Assembly (NCBI GenBank): GCA_045837725.1
Contig: JBEWZL010000272.1
Location: 248,001-312,000, forward strand
Source: Vermamoeba vermiformis
Lineage: Eukaryota > Tubulinea > Echinamoebida
Length of the DNA: 64,000 bases
Direction of reading: 5' to 3'
The position numbers and the translations under genes are program-made. The notes beneath the pieces are model-generated. The model made no database searches. It saw only the letters and a list, made by a program, of their open reading frames with translations, and was not told where the DNA came from. Below, in pieces: positions 24,101 to 34,945 of the stretch (the stretch's first letter is position 1; each line of letters starts with the position of its first letter).

Positions 24101-25597
24101 TAGACTTGATCCTAATCGCCTCGGAAATTTACGTTTCGTTCGTCGCGAAATTTTTCCCGCATGGCATGGAGCCTGAATGGGTGCAAAAGATGAAGCCGTT
24201 CTTTATGGACATTACTGAAGCATTTCTTGGTGCCATTGAAACCGAAGAACTTGATTCTAAAGAACGAGTGTTGACTTCTTTTAATACGGTAAGTTATCGT
24301 GACAAATTATTAAATGACACGTGTCACTTTCCTGCATGACAGGTGTCATTTTTTTTAACGCAACCGTTCGTCAATGACTAAGGTCAGGTGCGGGGAAGAT
24401 ACAATCAAGACCGTCGTTATTAATCGTCTTATCAATCTTCTAGATGTTGGAAATTTTGATCAAAAATAGTCCTGCCAATCAACCGTTCGTGGACGAAGAT
24501 ATCACAAATGAGCTATTGCAAGCATGTCTCGCATGTATGGAACAACTTTACATGCTCCAAGACCTCGATATTGAAGATATTCATGACTACGGATACGAGG
24601 TAAAGGTTCAATAGCGGCATAATAATGTCCTAATGTTTATTCTTAGTGTGTTAATCTATTCGAGATTTGCGCTAAAAACACGGCGAACAAAAAAGAATTC
24701 ATTTTACGGACGGGAAATTTCCTCAGTTTCGTGATGAATCAGTGCACACAACAAGGTCCTAGTGTCAGTCGATGGGCTGATTTGTGCATTCTGACTACGA
24801 CCTTTGAATATTACGGGGAATATTTTGCTCAATACGGCATGGTAAGTGCTTATATGCAGTACGGCAGTTCGGACCGGATCCAAAAATTTTAACGATGTTA
24901 CTTTAGGGCGGTATTTTAGCCTTCTTATGGAGCTGCCGTAATGTCGATTCAAAGTATACTCAACAAGCAATCGCATATTATTTGTGTAAGTCACCACCAG
25001 AATGTCGGTCTTAAAACGTGACATTTTTGACACTTTGACACTTATAGCTGTCTATGCACGAAAGTACTCGAAAATGCTACCGCCTGACTTGCAGCGTAAG
25101 CTCATCATATTATATTACCATAAAAGGCAATTACTAAACTTACGAACAATTGCAGCAATTTTCGATTGGCTTAACACCCTGTTAATTGAAGAGTACCACC
25201 GCGACAGACCTTACGTCTACGACAATGCACTACGTATGCAATCGATAGTACTCGGCACCTATTATCTTACTAACTTATTATCAAAGTTGCATATGGCTAC
25301 TTAGTCGAGCGCACAACCCAAAAAGAGCTCTTCATGCAACGCATGCGAAACTACATTGCGTTGTTCCCGCCAACAGCAGATGGTGACACAGACGAAGGCA
25401 ACAAATGTTTGGAGACATTAGCGCGGTTATTGACTTCACCATTCGTCAGTGAATTGCTAGTAGGGGACAAAGACTTGATGGCACTGTTGCTCAAAAATGT
25501 GAAAGCGACACTAGCGCTCGGAGTCTACAACACTGAAATGAATCGCGGATTTTTAGATCCGATTATTGCGCTCCTCGAGGGCTATTTGGGCAAGTAA
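21191..25597 (+). CDS. F-box protein fused to an importin-beta-like HEAT solenoid
   Basis: Nineteen exons join in phase (about 1037 residues): 21191-21272, 21401-21531, 21609-21646, 21712-22074, 22135-22348, 22412-22502, 22596-22764, 22820-22916, 22973-23046, 23097-23298, 23369-23795, 23855-24046, 24104-24288, 24444-24599, 24647-24841, 24907-24985, 25048-25095, 25156-25233, 25305-25597. Residues 9-60 form an F-box (WPTEVLFSFFRSLDPLSL, FSGVCKRWSQM, LWRQFCAERW). After a basic linker (KPSKKKGRQVKG) come HEAT-like helices. An acidic Asn/Asp/Glu insert precedes CVAALGNLVEDL and LPYYEQIHEALRL, an order like importin-4/5. F-box proteins present cargo to SCF ubiquitin ligases; coupling to a karyopherin fold is inferred. 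The intron 23047-23096 has a GC donor. If the F-box were a separate gene, translation of the HEAT part would start at the ATG at 21740. The true C-terminus may lie further right. Confidence 0.65.
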
Positions 25598-25926
25598 TAA
25601 TAAACAACATATGTGATTCGTTGTCAAGTTACGATCTCCATTAGACGGCTGACCCAAAACCCTGAATAGCTTCCACCAGATATCGCACAAAGCTACTACA
25701 TTGAAAGCTTCCACGTCTTACTAACGCTTGACTTACCACATTGCACCGCCGTCCTTTCATTGGATCCAATTACGTTTCACAAAATTAAACTGCGGAGATT
25801 TCTACAGCGAGTAATACCAACAACAAAAAGAAATCAAGAAATAAAACAATCCATTTCATACAAAGTTAGCCACAACCAATCTCCCGACCGCAATTCTTTC
25901 TTCCTCAATTCCCGCAAAAGCAGCCA
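25598..25926 (+). other. Gene-spacer with coding-like segment
   Basis: Between the importin-like stop and the GBP/U-box ATG, a frame open from about 25680 reads YYIESFHVLLTLDLPHCTAV then LSLDPITFHKIKLRRFL. This looks like natural protein. It could be a last exon of the importin-like gene if 25591 is a second GC donor (GCAAGT), or an upstream exon of the next gene. Neither could be settled by eye. Confidence 0.35.
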
Positions 25927-28490
25927 ATGTTCTTCGCTCATCACTTGGAACAAATCCAGCAGGCCAACAAAAATATTCAAAGCGCGCACAACAGTATATC
26001 GATTACGCCCATCATATTCATTAAACATGCCAAGGACGGCTGGAAAGTGAATGAAGAAGCGATCTCAATTCTTTCGAAAGTGAAGAAGCCCCTTAAAGTT
26101 CTTGCGGTTACACGTAAGGAAAATATAGTTGTCATGCAAAATCTAACCTCAATTAGAACGTTTCCACTCAGGATTCATCTCGCGTCATATTGCGAATAAA
26201 TTTTTGTCATTGCAAGGTGGATTTGATCTACAACACTACATAGTAAGTCCACTATTACGTTCAACACTATGCTAATTAATTAATTAAAGCGCTCAAGAGA
26301 TATTTGGATGTGGGGAAAAGATACGGGGAACGAGATCGAGCTAGTTCTTCATACGGAAGGATTCAACACAGATGACAACACTACTTTAGACGCTCAACTT
26401 CTTTCATTGGTTTTATTGCTTAGTTCACATGTTACGTTAAATATTCCCGTCATGCAATATAGACCAGCTGAGGTAACTGACCAAATAAGATTTCAAACGT
26501 ATTGCACTTAATTATAAATATTGATTTATGTCTCAAGATATGTCACAAAGTTGCCAAAGATCATTTTTGTTGAAGAAAGCAACGAAGATGAAGATGATGA
26601 AACTTTTTACAAAGAAATATTCCCACCTGTCATGTTTTTGGTGCAAGACTTTGCTGTTCCCTTAGAAGATGGGAAAACACTAGATGACTATTTAGCTGGA
26701 TTGTTAAAACAAAAACCTGGATTGTCCCAAGCTATTCGGGAGAGAAACAATATTCGAGATTGTATTTGTCAATATTTCTCAGAACTTGGTGCTATGGCTA
26801 TCCCACAGGTATAACCTGTACATATGAAAAAGTCAATAACTAAATTTGCTGTAGAGTGACCTCTTCTGTGAGAGAGCTGAAAGATTCCATGAAGCAGTTG
26901 ATGACACATGCTCTGTTCTTCATAAAAAATTGAAAACAAAGAAACTCAAATACATGAATGGCAGTGTTAGTATTGCTGATGGGGAAGGTTAGTCATCTCT
27001 TTATTCGTCCTGAATGTAGTGCATTAATCCATTCAACAGAGTATCTTGAATTGACCAAAGCCATAGTTGAATGTTTGAATGCAGAAGGAAAGATTGAAAT
27101 TCCAAAATTGGCCAGGGCTGTGCTGGGAAAGAAGCACATCAAACTCCTTGTGGATGAACCTCAAAAGAGTGGTTCCAACCATTCTTTTGCACAAGTTGAA
27201 GAGTTGGAAAAAATTATCAATGGCAGTAATTGGGATGAGCTAGCAAGGACTTTGCAACAGAATTGCAGCAAACAAGTGATCCCAGTTATATATCCCATCA
27301 ACCTCAGTTTGAGCACCAAGATGTATATTGACAACCTTGCCATCAATTCACTAAAAAGTTTGCTCCATGAAATTCATAAACAAAGATTGATATTAGAAGA
27401 GCAACTTGATGCTAACAATGTGACACTAGGAGCATTGCAGCATAGGGAAGATGAATTGATGCAACAACTCCTAGAGGTTCGAGCAAAGATTGAATTGGTA
27501 AAGAAGACAATTCAGAAGCAAACAAATAACCTAGGAGATAATGCTTATTTTGAAGATAATCTAAATGAAAATATTCAAAAATATCAAGAGACACTGAAGA
27601 AAAATGAGTTGGAGCTCAAAAAATGCCAAGAAACTTTTCAAACAGACATTTCAACCTGGACTATTGAAGATGTAGTGTTATTTTTGAAAGAGATTGATCT
27701 TGGGCAATATTTAGCTTCATTTATATCAAACAACATTGATGGCTCTGTGCTTCAACTACTTGAAACAAATGATTTGATCTCTGCTCTTGGGGTCTCATTC
27801 AAAGACACAAAGAAGTTATTAATGTACATTTACTTGATTCAAACCCATCAGGACATCTACACAATACCTCCAGGAGTGCTGCAATGGAACAATGAAACTT
27901 TGTGTACTTGGCTTGAAGATAACAAGTTTGGTCACTTAAGTACTGTCTTTAAGATGAATGAAGTAAGTGCTTACATGTTAGATATAAAGTATTAATTGTA
28001 ACTTTTGCAGATCACTGGAGCTGAGTTTGCTTTCTTGGAGAAATCTGATCTGATTGGTCAGCTGCAAATAAAAGCACTAAGTGACGTCATAAAACTCCAA
28101 AAAGAAATATTAAATCTCAAGAACTCAATTCAAAACGACAAGCAGCAAGCAGAAATCAAAAGAAGCAATAACAACAATTTATTGACCAGTCAACTTGAAC
28201 GTAAACTTGAGGAAGTAACAAGGTTCAACGAAGAGCTCAAAATAACTCTCAGGGAGCGAGGAGCAAAGGTACCAGAGGCATTTTTATGCCCTATTTCTCA
28301 GGATATAATGAACGACCCAGTAGTTGCCAGTGACGGCTTCACATACGAGAGGGATCAGATTGAAAAGTGGCTGAAGAACAATAACAGATCTCCTATGACT
28401 GGAGACCAATTATCGAGCAAGCAACTTACGCCATCGCACACGTTGAAGAGCATGATTCGAGAGTTCATTGACACAAACAAGAAGCAATAG
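25927..28490 (+). CDS. Degenerate GBP-like GTPase / SAM / U-box protein
   Basis: Seven exons: 25927-26113, 26172-26242, 26290-26472, 26551-26808, 26855-26987, 27040-27962, 28011-28490 (744 residues). Residues about 25-330 align by eye with guanylate-binding proteins (WKVNEEAISILSKVKKPLKV, IWMWGKDTGNEIELVLHTEG, FLVQDFAVPLEDGKTLDDYL, RNNIRDCICQYF). The nucleotide motifs are lost: the P-loop position reads TRFISRH, DTEG is HTEG and the (T/V)RD motif is VQD. A long coiled coil, a SAM domain (WTIEDVVLFLKEIDLGQYL), a second SAM-like segment and another coiled coil follow. The last 75 residues are a U-box (FLCPISQDIMNDPVVASDGF, YERDQIEKWL), an E2-binding E3 ligase module. It is probably a ubiquitin ligase using a pseudo-GTPase for oligomerisation or target binding; that role is inferred. 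Confidence 0.8.
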
Positions 28491-28750
28491 TCAAAGGAAT
28501 TAAGAACAGCCAATCGTTGCTGTTGCAGCACTATAATTATTTCACTAGAATTAGTATCGAGTAATCAATCTAAATTACCTCTTAACGTTGACTACTCGTC
28601 AAATTTTGATAGTGGCTGTTTGCCGTTATTTCGCAACTCTTTGCTGAAGCATTCTATTTACATTTGCATCACATAAATAAGACGAAAGACATCGAAGTGC
28701 AGCGTCTATTTCTTTTCTCGTTCCTTCTACGACTTGTACTCGAAGTATTG

Positions 28751-29716
28751 TTATTCTTTGCCTTGGTGCGGTTTATCATCCAGTACCAATGTCTGCTGGT
28801 CCTCTTTCACATCAGTACCGCTCTTGTTGTTCAAGTACTCGTTGATCATTGGCTCGGCGACTTTTCTCAGCTCGACGTACATGTTATGCTTCACTTGCGC
28901 GACATTTTGCAGCAACTCGTCCCACGTCATCCAGTCTACTTTGTCAAATTCAATCTCGGCAGTACTAAAATACTATAATTAGGTACTTGAACTATTCATA
29001 AAATAAGCACTATCGGATATTCACGGATTCGTTAAATTGCAATTTTTTTGATAAGATCGGATCGGACGTTGCAAATTGAAAAAAGTTTGTAAGCGCATTA
29101 TAAGAGTATAATCATATGATGATACATTAATATAGTCTTACTTATCAAATTTGAGCTTCGACAAGTCAGGCTCGGGCCAATGAAAGATAAAGTAGCGGAT
29201 GGTCTGACCTCGTTGATTGGTGAGTCTGTTCACTTGCGCAAAATCATATGAAACATCAACACCCGTATCTAATAGATACATATTAACACTTGGAATCGAT
29301 TATAGGGTTAACAATAATCGTGGTACCTTTGACGAAAGTTAGTAGTTTGTGATCGAGCCCGAGTTCTTCTTGGACCTCGCGTTTGATGCCATCCATTAAT
29401 GATCCGTCCTTAGATGCTTCATATCCACCTTGAGGGAATTGCCACTAATGCAAAATAAATATTCGGCTGTTGAGATTTTATTTGAAATTGAAATTATTAC
29501 TGAGCAAAATTATTTAATGAAACCAAAGGGATAGGTAAGCATATTAGACCAGCATAATAATATAATTTGCGGTTTGATTAATTTTAAAAATTGTTAGAGC
29601 TGACTTACAGTTCCGACATCTGTTTTCTTTTCTGGCGCTCTTCGACCAACGAGCAATTTACCTTCGGAATTAAACACGATACCTCCGCAACCTGTCCTAT
29701 ATGTAGCGTTGCCCAT
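28751..29716 (-). CDS. Nudix hydrolase
   Basis: Four exons: 29716-29609, 29444-29327, 29268-29142, 28964-28751 (188 residues). The N-terminus reads MGNATYRTGCGGIVFNSEGK and the strand before the helix WQFPQGG, as in diadenosine-polyphosphate and RppH-type Nudix enzymes. The Nudix box is intact: GGYEASKDGSLMDGIKREVQEELGL is interpreted as G-x5-E-x7-REVQEELG with the metal-binding EE. A later strand reads YFIFHWPEPDLSKL, followed by WMTWDELL. It is likely a cytosolic pyrophosphohydrolase of nucleoside derivatives; the substrate cannot be chosen from sequence. An AT-rich 260 bp spacer separates it from the convergent U-box gene. Confidence 0.88.
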
Positions 29717-29963
29717 TGATTTGTGGATGTGTTGTCGGATCAAATTATTTATTAAAAAAACAAAGACTTTCGAAAACTGATTTTGGTGACCGAACCGTTT
29801 GGGACTGGGGACTGGTTGTGAATTGAACGAAAATTACTTGAAACGGCTAATTACCGTAATTAAAAGGTTCAGCCTACTCGACGCTCTCGTGGTTGAAAAT
29901 GATTATTTATGGTCAAAAGAGATCCAAAACTATTTACAATTGACAACGAGTATGAATATAGAC

Positions 29964-30926
29964 TTAATACACTAGGCGAACAGGTGTTATGTCTAATGAC
30001 GATGCGTCGAAGATATCGTGCCATGTATGATTGAATTTGGAGCAAGTCGAAGTTTTGTGGCCTGCTACGATCAATGGAATGCTGATCGGTAATAAGAGGA
30101 ACCAAGTCAAAGCATTGCCAGAAATTTTCAAGTCTCTTTTTCTGCGATTACTAATAAATAACAAATTGCGATTAGATCTTCCGTAAAAGGAAATTTGGCC
30201 AGAAATCTTACATAGCGCGCTCTTTCTTCTCGAATTTGGACGAAGAAGCATCGGTAAGTACTAAGAACAACAACTTTTGAGAATTGTTGGCCATTCCAAG
30301 CCTTTCCCAGAGATCTGCAGCGTGGTAGAGCTCAGTGTCTTTGAGATCGACCGTCAAGTAGTGCTTGCGAAGAGTAAGGACGCGTAACAACCTATGGTAT
30401 ATGCATGTCAATTACCGATTACAGTAATTGCTTCCTTCGCTCCTCCGTGAAGCGAAATTTCTATCGGAAAACCGGATGATTAATCGCAGATCTGATAACT
30501 TACATCATAGCCTCTTCATAGTTGACTGAAATCATAGCTGTTTTGCAAATCGGTTTATAGACAGGTCTGCGAACAAAGGTAGACCCGTTCCAAAACTAAC
30601 AAAGGATCAGCACCAAATCCGAACTTCACCAGAAAGGCAAATTGAAATTAGCCTACTTACTCTAATATAATGAGATAATTGCTTGCAATGCACGTTCACG
30701 ATCAAGCCATTATTAACGATTTCTTGAGCGGCTACTTCGTGCGGGATGTTCAAAGCTATTTTATTGAAGACAATCGTCTTCACCTATCCATCAAATATTA
30801 GAATCGAAGACATATAGTGGATCTAAATTAATGAGCGCTTACTTTAGTGCGGCAGGCATGAGTTTGCTCTAAAGTGATGCCGCCTCGAGAAACAATAGGA
30901 CCTTGCATTTTAGTCGAATTGAGCAT
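29964..30926 (-). CDS. Unassigned protein with one hydrophobic segment
   Basis: Exons recognised: 30926 to about 30843, 30783-30663, 30595-30507, 30391-30211, 30150-29964; edges of the first two are approximate. The protein reads MLNSTKMQGPIVSRGG, IVFNKIALNIPHEVAAQEIV, a mixed alpha/beta region (LRKHYLTVDLKDTELYHAAD, LLFLVLTDASSSKF), then a basic stretch and a hydrophobic segment ALTWFLLLPISIPLIVAG near residue 190, ending with a short Cys/His tail (CSKFNHTWHDIFDA). Coding potential seems to extend upstream of the ATG (QLNIVNPFAMLNS), so the start is uncertain. I do not recognise the family. Part of it is repeated about 1.4 kb upstream. Confidence 0.6.
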
Positions 30927-31388
30927 TGCAAATGGATTGACGATATTAAGTTGTATATCTAAATGAAGATGACAACATCGTGTGTTTTATGGACGGTCGT
31001 CAGCAAAAACGAAAATAGATCAATTATCCGCTAGAATCACATGAAAATAAAAAATGCGGGTGATTGCAGTGCATTTTTCGATTTCTCGAATTTCTAAATG
31101 GTGGCACTTACAGTAAGATGATCAGTAAGCCATGGCTTCCTTTCACGCACCTTAGAGGATCCAAGTGTGACCTTCAAATTGATTCTAACCACCTAACCTA
31201 TCGACCAGATTAAAAGGTAAAGTTAAAAATGCGCAATTGATAATAAATGGCCAATATTCAAGCACAAAACGTGTTTATGTCTTGCAGCCTGACGTCCAGG
31301 GATTCAACACCGCAAGTTATTGTCATTAAGTAGTAACGAAGGTACCTCTACATTATGCAAGTAGAGAAGGATTGACTTCCGATATGTC

Positions 31389-31640
31389 TACGCATTGAAG
31401 ATATCACGCCACGTGTGATGAAAGTGCGAACAGCTCGAAGTTTTACTACCTGCACGCTGAGCAAGGGCACGCCAATTGGAAATAAGCATCTTATTATCAG
31501 AATACATTAAATGTAAGTGCTAATAATTCACGAGCAACAAAAGCAGGCTATTTCGCATAGAGATGGCCCGTATGCGTTCGACAAATGAATCGGCGGATGT
31601 GCCTTTCAAGCAAACAATCCTCTTCATTAGGTAACACCGC
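31389..31640 (-). pseudogene. Decayed tandem copy of the neighbouring unassigned gene
   Basis: Two blocks resemble the gene at 29964-30926 in the same order and orientation. 31389-31460 matches its C-terminal exon (SKTSSCSHFHHTWRDIF versus HKTSTCSKFNHTWHDIF) and 31550-31640 matches the preceding exon end (VCLKGTSADSFVERIRAI versus LVLTDASSSKFEKKERAI). The splice donor between the two blocks is GC instead of GT and the read-through frame ends soon after, so this copy is probably not functional. Confidence 0.5.
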
Positions 31641-32341
31641 TCCAAATAATACACATTTTCTAATAATAAATATTCTAATCAAAAGGAGCGTAATTATGAA
31701 TTAATAATTGTTACATTTGGAGGATCTGCTGTATTTGTTTTTAGACGAAACACAAGAAATTAACTAAGGGTCTAAGGTTGAGTAACCGATTAAATAGGTG
31801 TTTAAATATAAACAGATTTGTACAAAAAGGGGTTACAAGTTCGCAGATGCCGATCGAGAGAAAAATATACAAAAAAATATGTACAGAAGGTGATATTGGC
31901 CGACCGACATCAAAAATGCGCCCATATTCGTATAATTGATAATCTATTTGCCATAATTGGCTCTAAATAATTTTGGCTATTAGTTTTCAATTTCATTTTT
32001 GGATCTGATCAAAAAACTTATTACGTACCCTTGCCAATTATGTTAAGACCATTTCTAGTTGAAATACGGAGCGCATGCAGATCTTACCATGCATTGACAT
32101 GCATAAATAAGACAAGATCGTCTGTTGTCGTTTCGAGAAAGAAGATTCGAGTTGATTTTAGCCTGCGAAAGCAGATTGAATACCAGGCTTATATCGTTGA
32201 AATATAGTTGTTGATTATTTGGGCAAGTTCTAGAAGTATACCGTTAGTATGTAAGCCAAAGAATAAGCAGATGCAGGTCGGAGAAATTCAGTACGAAAAC
32301 TCTACAAAATTGCGTAACGTTCTTCGCCAGTAATCAACCGA
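31641..32341. other. Intergenic, nothing recognised
   Basis: AT-rich, with many stops in all frames. I see no exon, RNA gene or repeat in this 700 bp. Confidence 0.45.
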
Positions 32342-33285
32342 CTACTTATTATAATTATACGCTTTCCATTCATGATTTAAAGCATAAGCAAATAAGTCTA
32401 AAAACGGTTCTTGAAAGTCCGATCAGAAAATAGAAAAAACAGACGAAATTAAGCTTGAAAGCGATAAGATATTCGAATAATATGGCTAAATCTATTATCT
32501 ATAATCGTTGTACTTACCAGGATCAGTCTTCTCGACTTGATTCTTCAACATTGCTAGGTCTTTCAGATGCGCGCCTTGCAGTGGATCAAGCTCGTCTTTC
32601 TGCAGTAAATGAGCGAAGAACTTCTCAGCATAGACTTGCCACCGTGTCTTCTGAATGTAGTAGTTGTTATTCGTCGTATTTACATTCGAAGGATTGATTT
32701 TGAGGTTGGTGGAGATGTAGCTTTTAGTAGATTCTTCCAGGCCTTCCCAGAACAAGGACAAATGCTCCGGACTGCTTATTCTCGATGTATAACTCTTTTC
32801 ACCTTCTCTGAGCTCGCACTATAAGGAAATAATTAGGAAAATGAGAACCGGAGAATGGATTTTGGACTTCTTGGCGTTTATTGAAAGATAATTAATTTTT
32901 ACGGTAGAAATTACTATTTTCAATGTTATTACGTATAATATATTCACGCCACAACCATAATCTTTGGTCGCAAAAGGAATTTTCTGACTTTTATAAAAGT
33001 TTGGCTGCATCGAAAATAATTAATTTCAATAAATAAAAATCTTTGGTTAACCTTGATTATCATATTTTTTACAATCATTACCTCGTGTCTCCAGAATTCT
33101 TTCAAATAATCTCGCATAATTCTTTGGAACTGGAACTGAGCCCAAAGAATCTGTTGGTTCCTGGCTTGCTCTTCTTGGAAAGCAGTAGGGTCTTGCTGCG
33201 AGGGCAATAGATATTCGGCCATAAGGTCTTTCAAGTCGTTATCGTGTTGATAACTGAAGACCGGAGAACGTTCAGGAGAAAGCAT
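32342..33285 (-). CDS. Unassigned protein, 186 residues
   Basis: Three exons in phase: 33285-33082, 32818-32518, 32397-32342. The sequence is rich in aromatic and Gln/Glu residues (QEEQARNQQILWAQFQFQRI, MRDYLKEFWRHE, LSLFWEGLEESTKSYI, WQVYAEKFFAHLLQKDEL), predicts as mostly helical, and has an Asn-rich loop (NPSNVNTTNNNYY). No signal peptide, membrane segment or known motif was seen. An intron of 263 nt separates exons 1 and 2, long for this window. The function is unknown; consistent phases and acceptable splice sites support it as a real gene. Confidence 0.62.
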
Positions 33286-34945
33286 AATGATATTAGATGG
33301 AGTAGTAAATCCGTGGTATCTCCGTATTAGAGTTTAAACTTCGCCAATTTGATGAATTTTGTAATAATAAAGCGTGTTGGTTCGTGTAAGCGTTGAGGCG
33401 AGAATAAATAACCAACAAGATCGAGCAAAAAAAATGAGGCAAAAAACGGTGGAAAAATCACGAACAGGTCAAGTAGAACTCTCAATTCTTACAGAAACTG
33501 TATTAATTACCACAGTTACATGCGCTTTACAACCGCCTACGACTATGTTACGCTCTACAGACGAGGATCTTAGCCTCGCACTGTTTTCCAGATGACACGT
33601 GCCTCGAAAATCTAATGTCAAATAATTGTATTAAAGACATGGCTAATTATTATTAATTATTATTATTGGAGGAATCGTCATTGCGGAAGAATTGATTTGC
33701 TTGATCAAGATCGTTTTACGTAACGGATAGTTGCAAGAGTTTTTTCCTCCCTCAACTTCTTAAATTAGTATGATTTTAATGTGACATTATAGTAGATGAT
33801 AAGTCGTGTCTATGCTGTAATGTTTAACTAAAAGGCACGAGAGGCAAGTGAAAAGTGGCGCGCGAGATCTGCTCAGTTAATTTGCAAGCAATGAAAGCAC
33901 AACAACAGTCACCTTACAATATGGCAGCGGAGGTCAACTGTGGTAGTGAACAACATACACAAGCAAAGAATCGGTTGAGAAACAGCGCCGCGGAGGTTGG
34001 GGTACGTGTGATAGTTTTTTCTAGATTCATCCAAAATTTCAGTGTGCTGAAACGTTTTTAAAATACGTTTTAATTTATGTTAACCCGTTCTGATAATTCA
34101 CTGAACATCGTTTCATTCACTACTGAAATTATAGACGCTTATTCTATTTCGATATTCGGAACATGTTGCGGATTGATTTTTAAAAATAGTGGGGCGTTTC
34201 TATTAACTTAAAAATCATCCAAATAGTCATGTAATTTCTATTGTTAGTTTTTGCGCGTATATTTAGAAATTTAAGCTGCTGCTCAAGCAAGTAATTTTAG
34301 CGCCATCTTGATCCCAAGCTGAAAGTCAAAAATGGCCTCAATTTTTCCAATTTCGATCAGTATCGTTCTAACGTTAGTACTTATCGTCATTGCAATGGTC
34401 TAACCCGATGGCTCTGAACGTTCTTGTTCCCTTTATTTTTTGTAACGGTCAGATGCTGCTTTAGTACTCGCTAACAGGTATCGCAAGTTAGCAGCTGTTA
34501 TAGATGAAGCATATATACACTACCAATGCCAACGTGGTGGCATCCACTCGGCTAATTGAGCTGAGTACATTTCAAACAAAATTTACGGGATCAGTTATGC
34601 CCTAGTTTTCAATTTTTTGTCACTAATCGGACTCACCTCCGAATGTACGTATTATTTTAATTCAAGAAACGCCGTTCCGCTTTTTTATGTGCAACTTCTA
34701 AACAGCTCGAGCGAATTTTTCGGAGATTTCTTGTGGAACTGGATTGAATTGATCAAAGAACTGGTTTAAAAGGCCTTTGTGCTGGCCAAAATTGTTCATT
34801 CGATTCAATTTGATAGCGCGAGCAGCAACACAAGTCTCCCTGGTTCCATTTTTTTAATACATACTTTTTGCATCTGGATTACGCGGATCGTTCATAAGAA
34901 CTTTGAAGTTGCTACTCAACAACCAATATTATAACATCTACCAAG
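33286..34945. other. Long divergent intergenic region
   Basis: At 1.66 kb this is the longest gene-free stretch in the window. It lies between two divergent start codons. Short ORFs exist, but none has splice-compatible neighbours or a recognisable motif. It may hold regulatory sequence for the abundant-looking secreted dehydrogenase gene on its right. Confidence 0.45.

Noticed and set aside
32342-33285. Possible histone-fold or NF-Y-type subunit
   Set aside because: The Gln-rich helix suggested it, but no histone-fold signature residues were found; left as unassigned.
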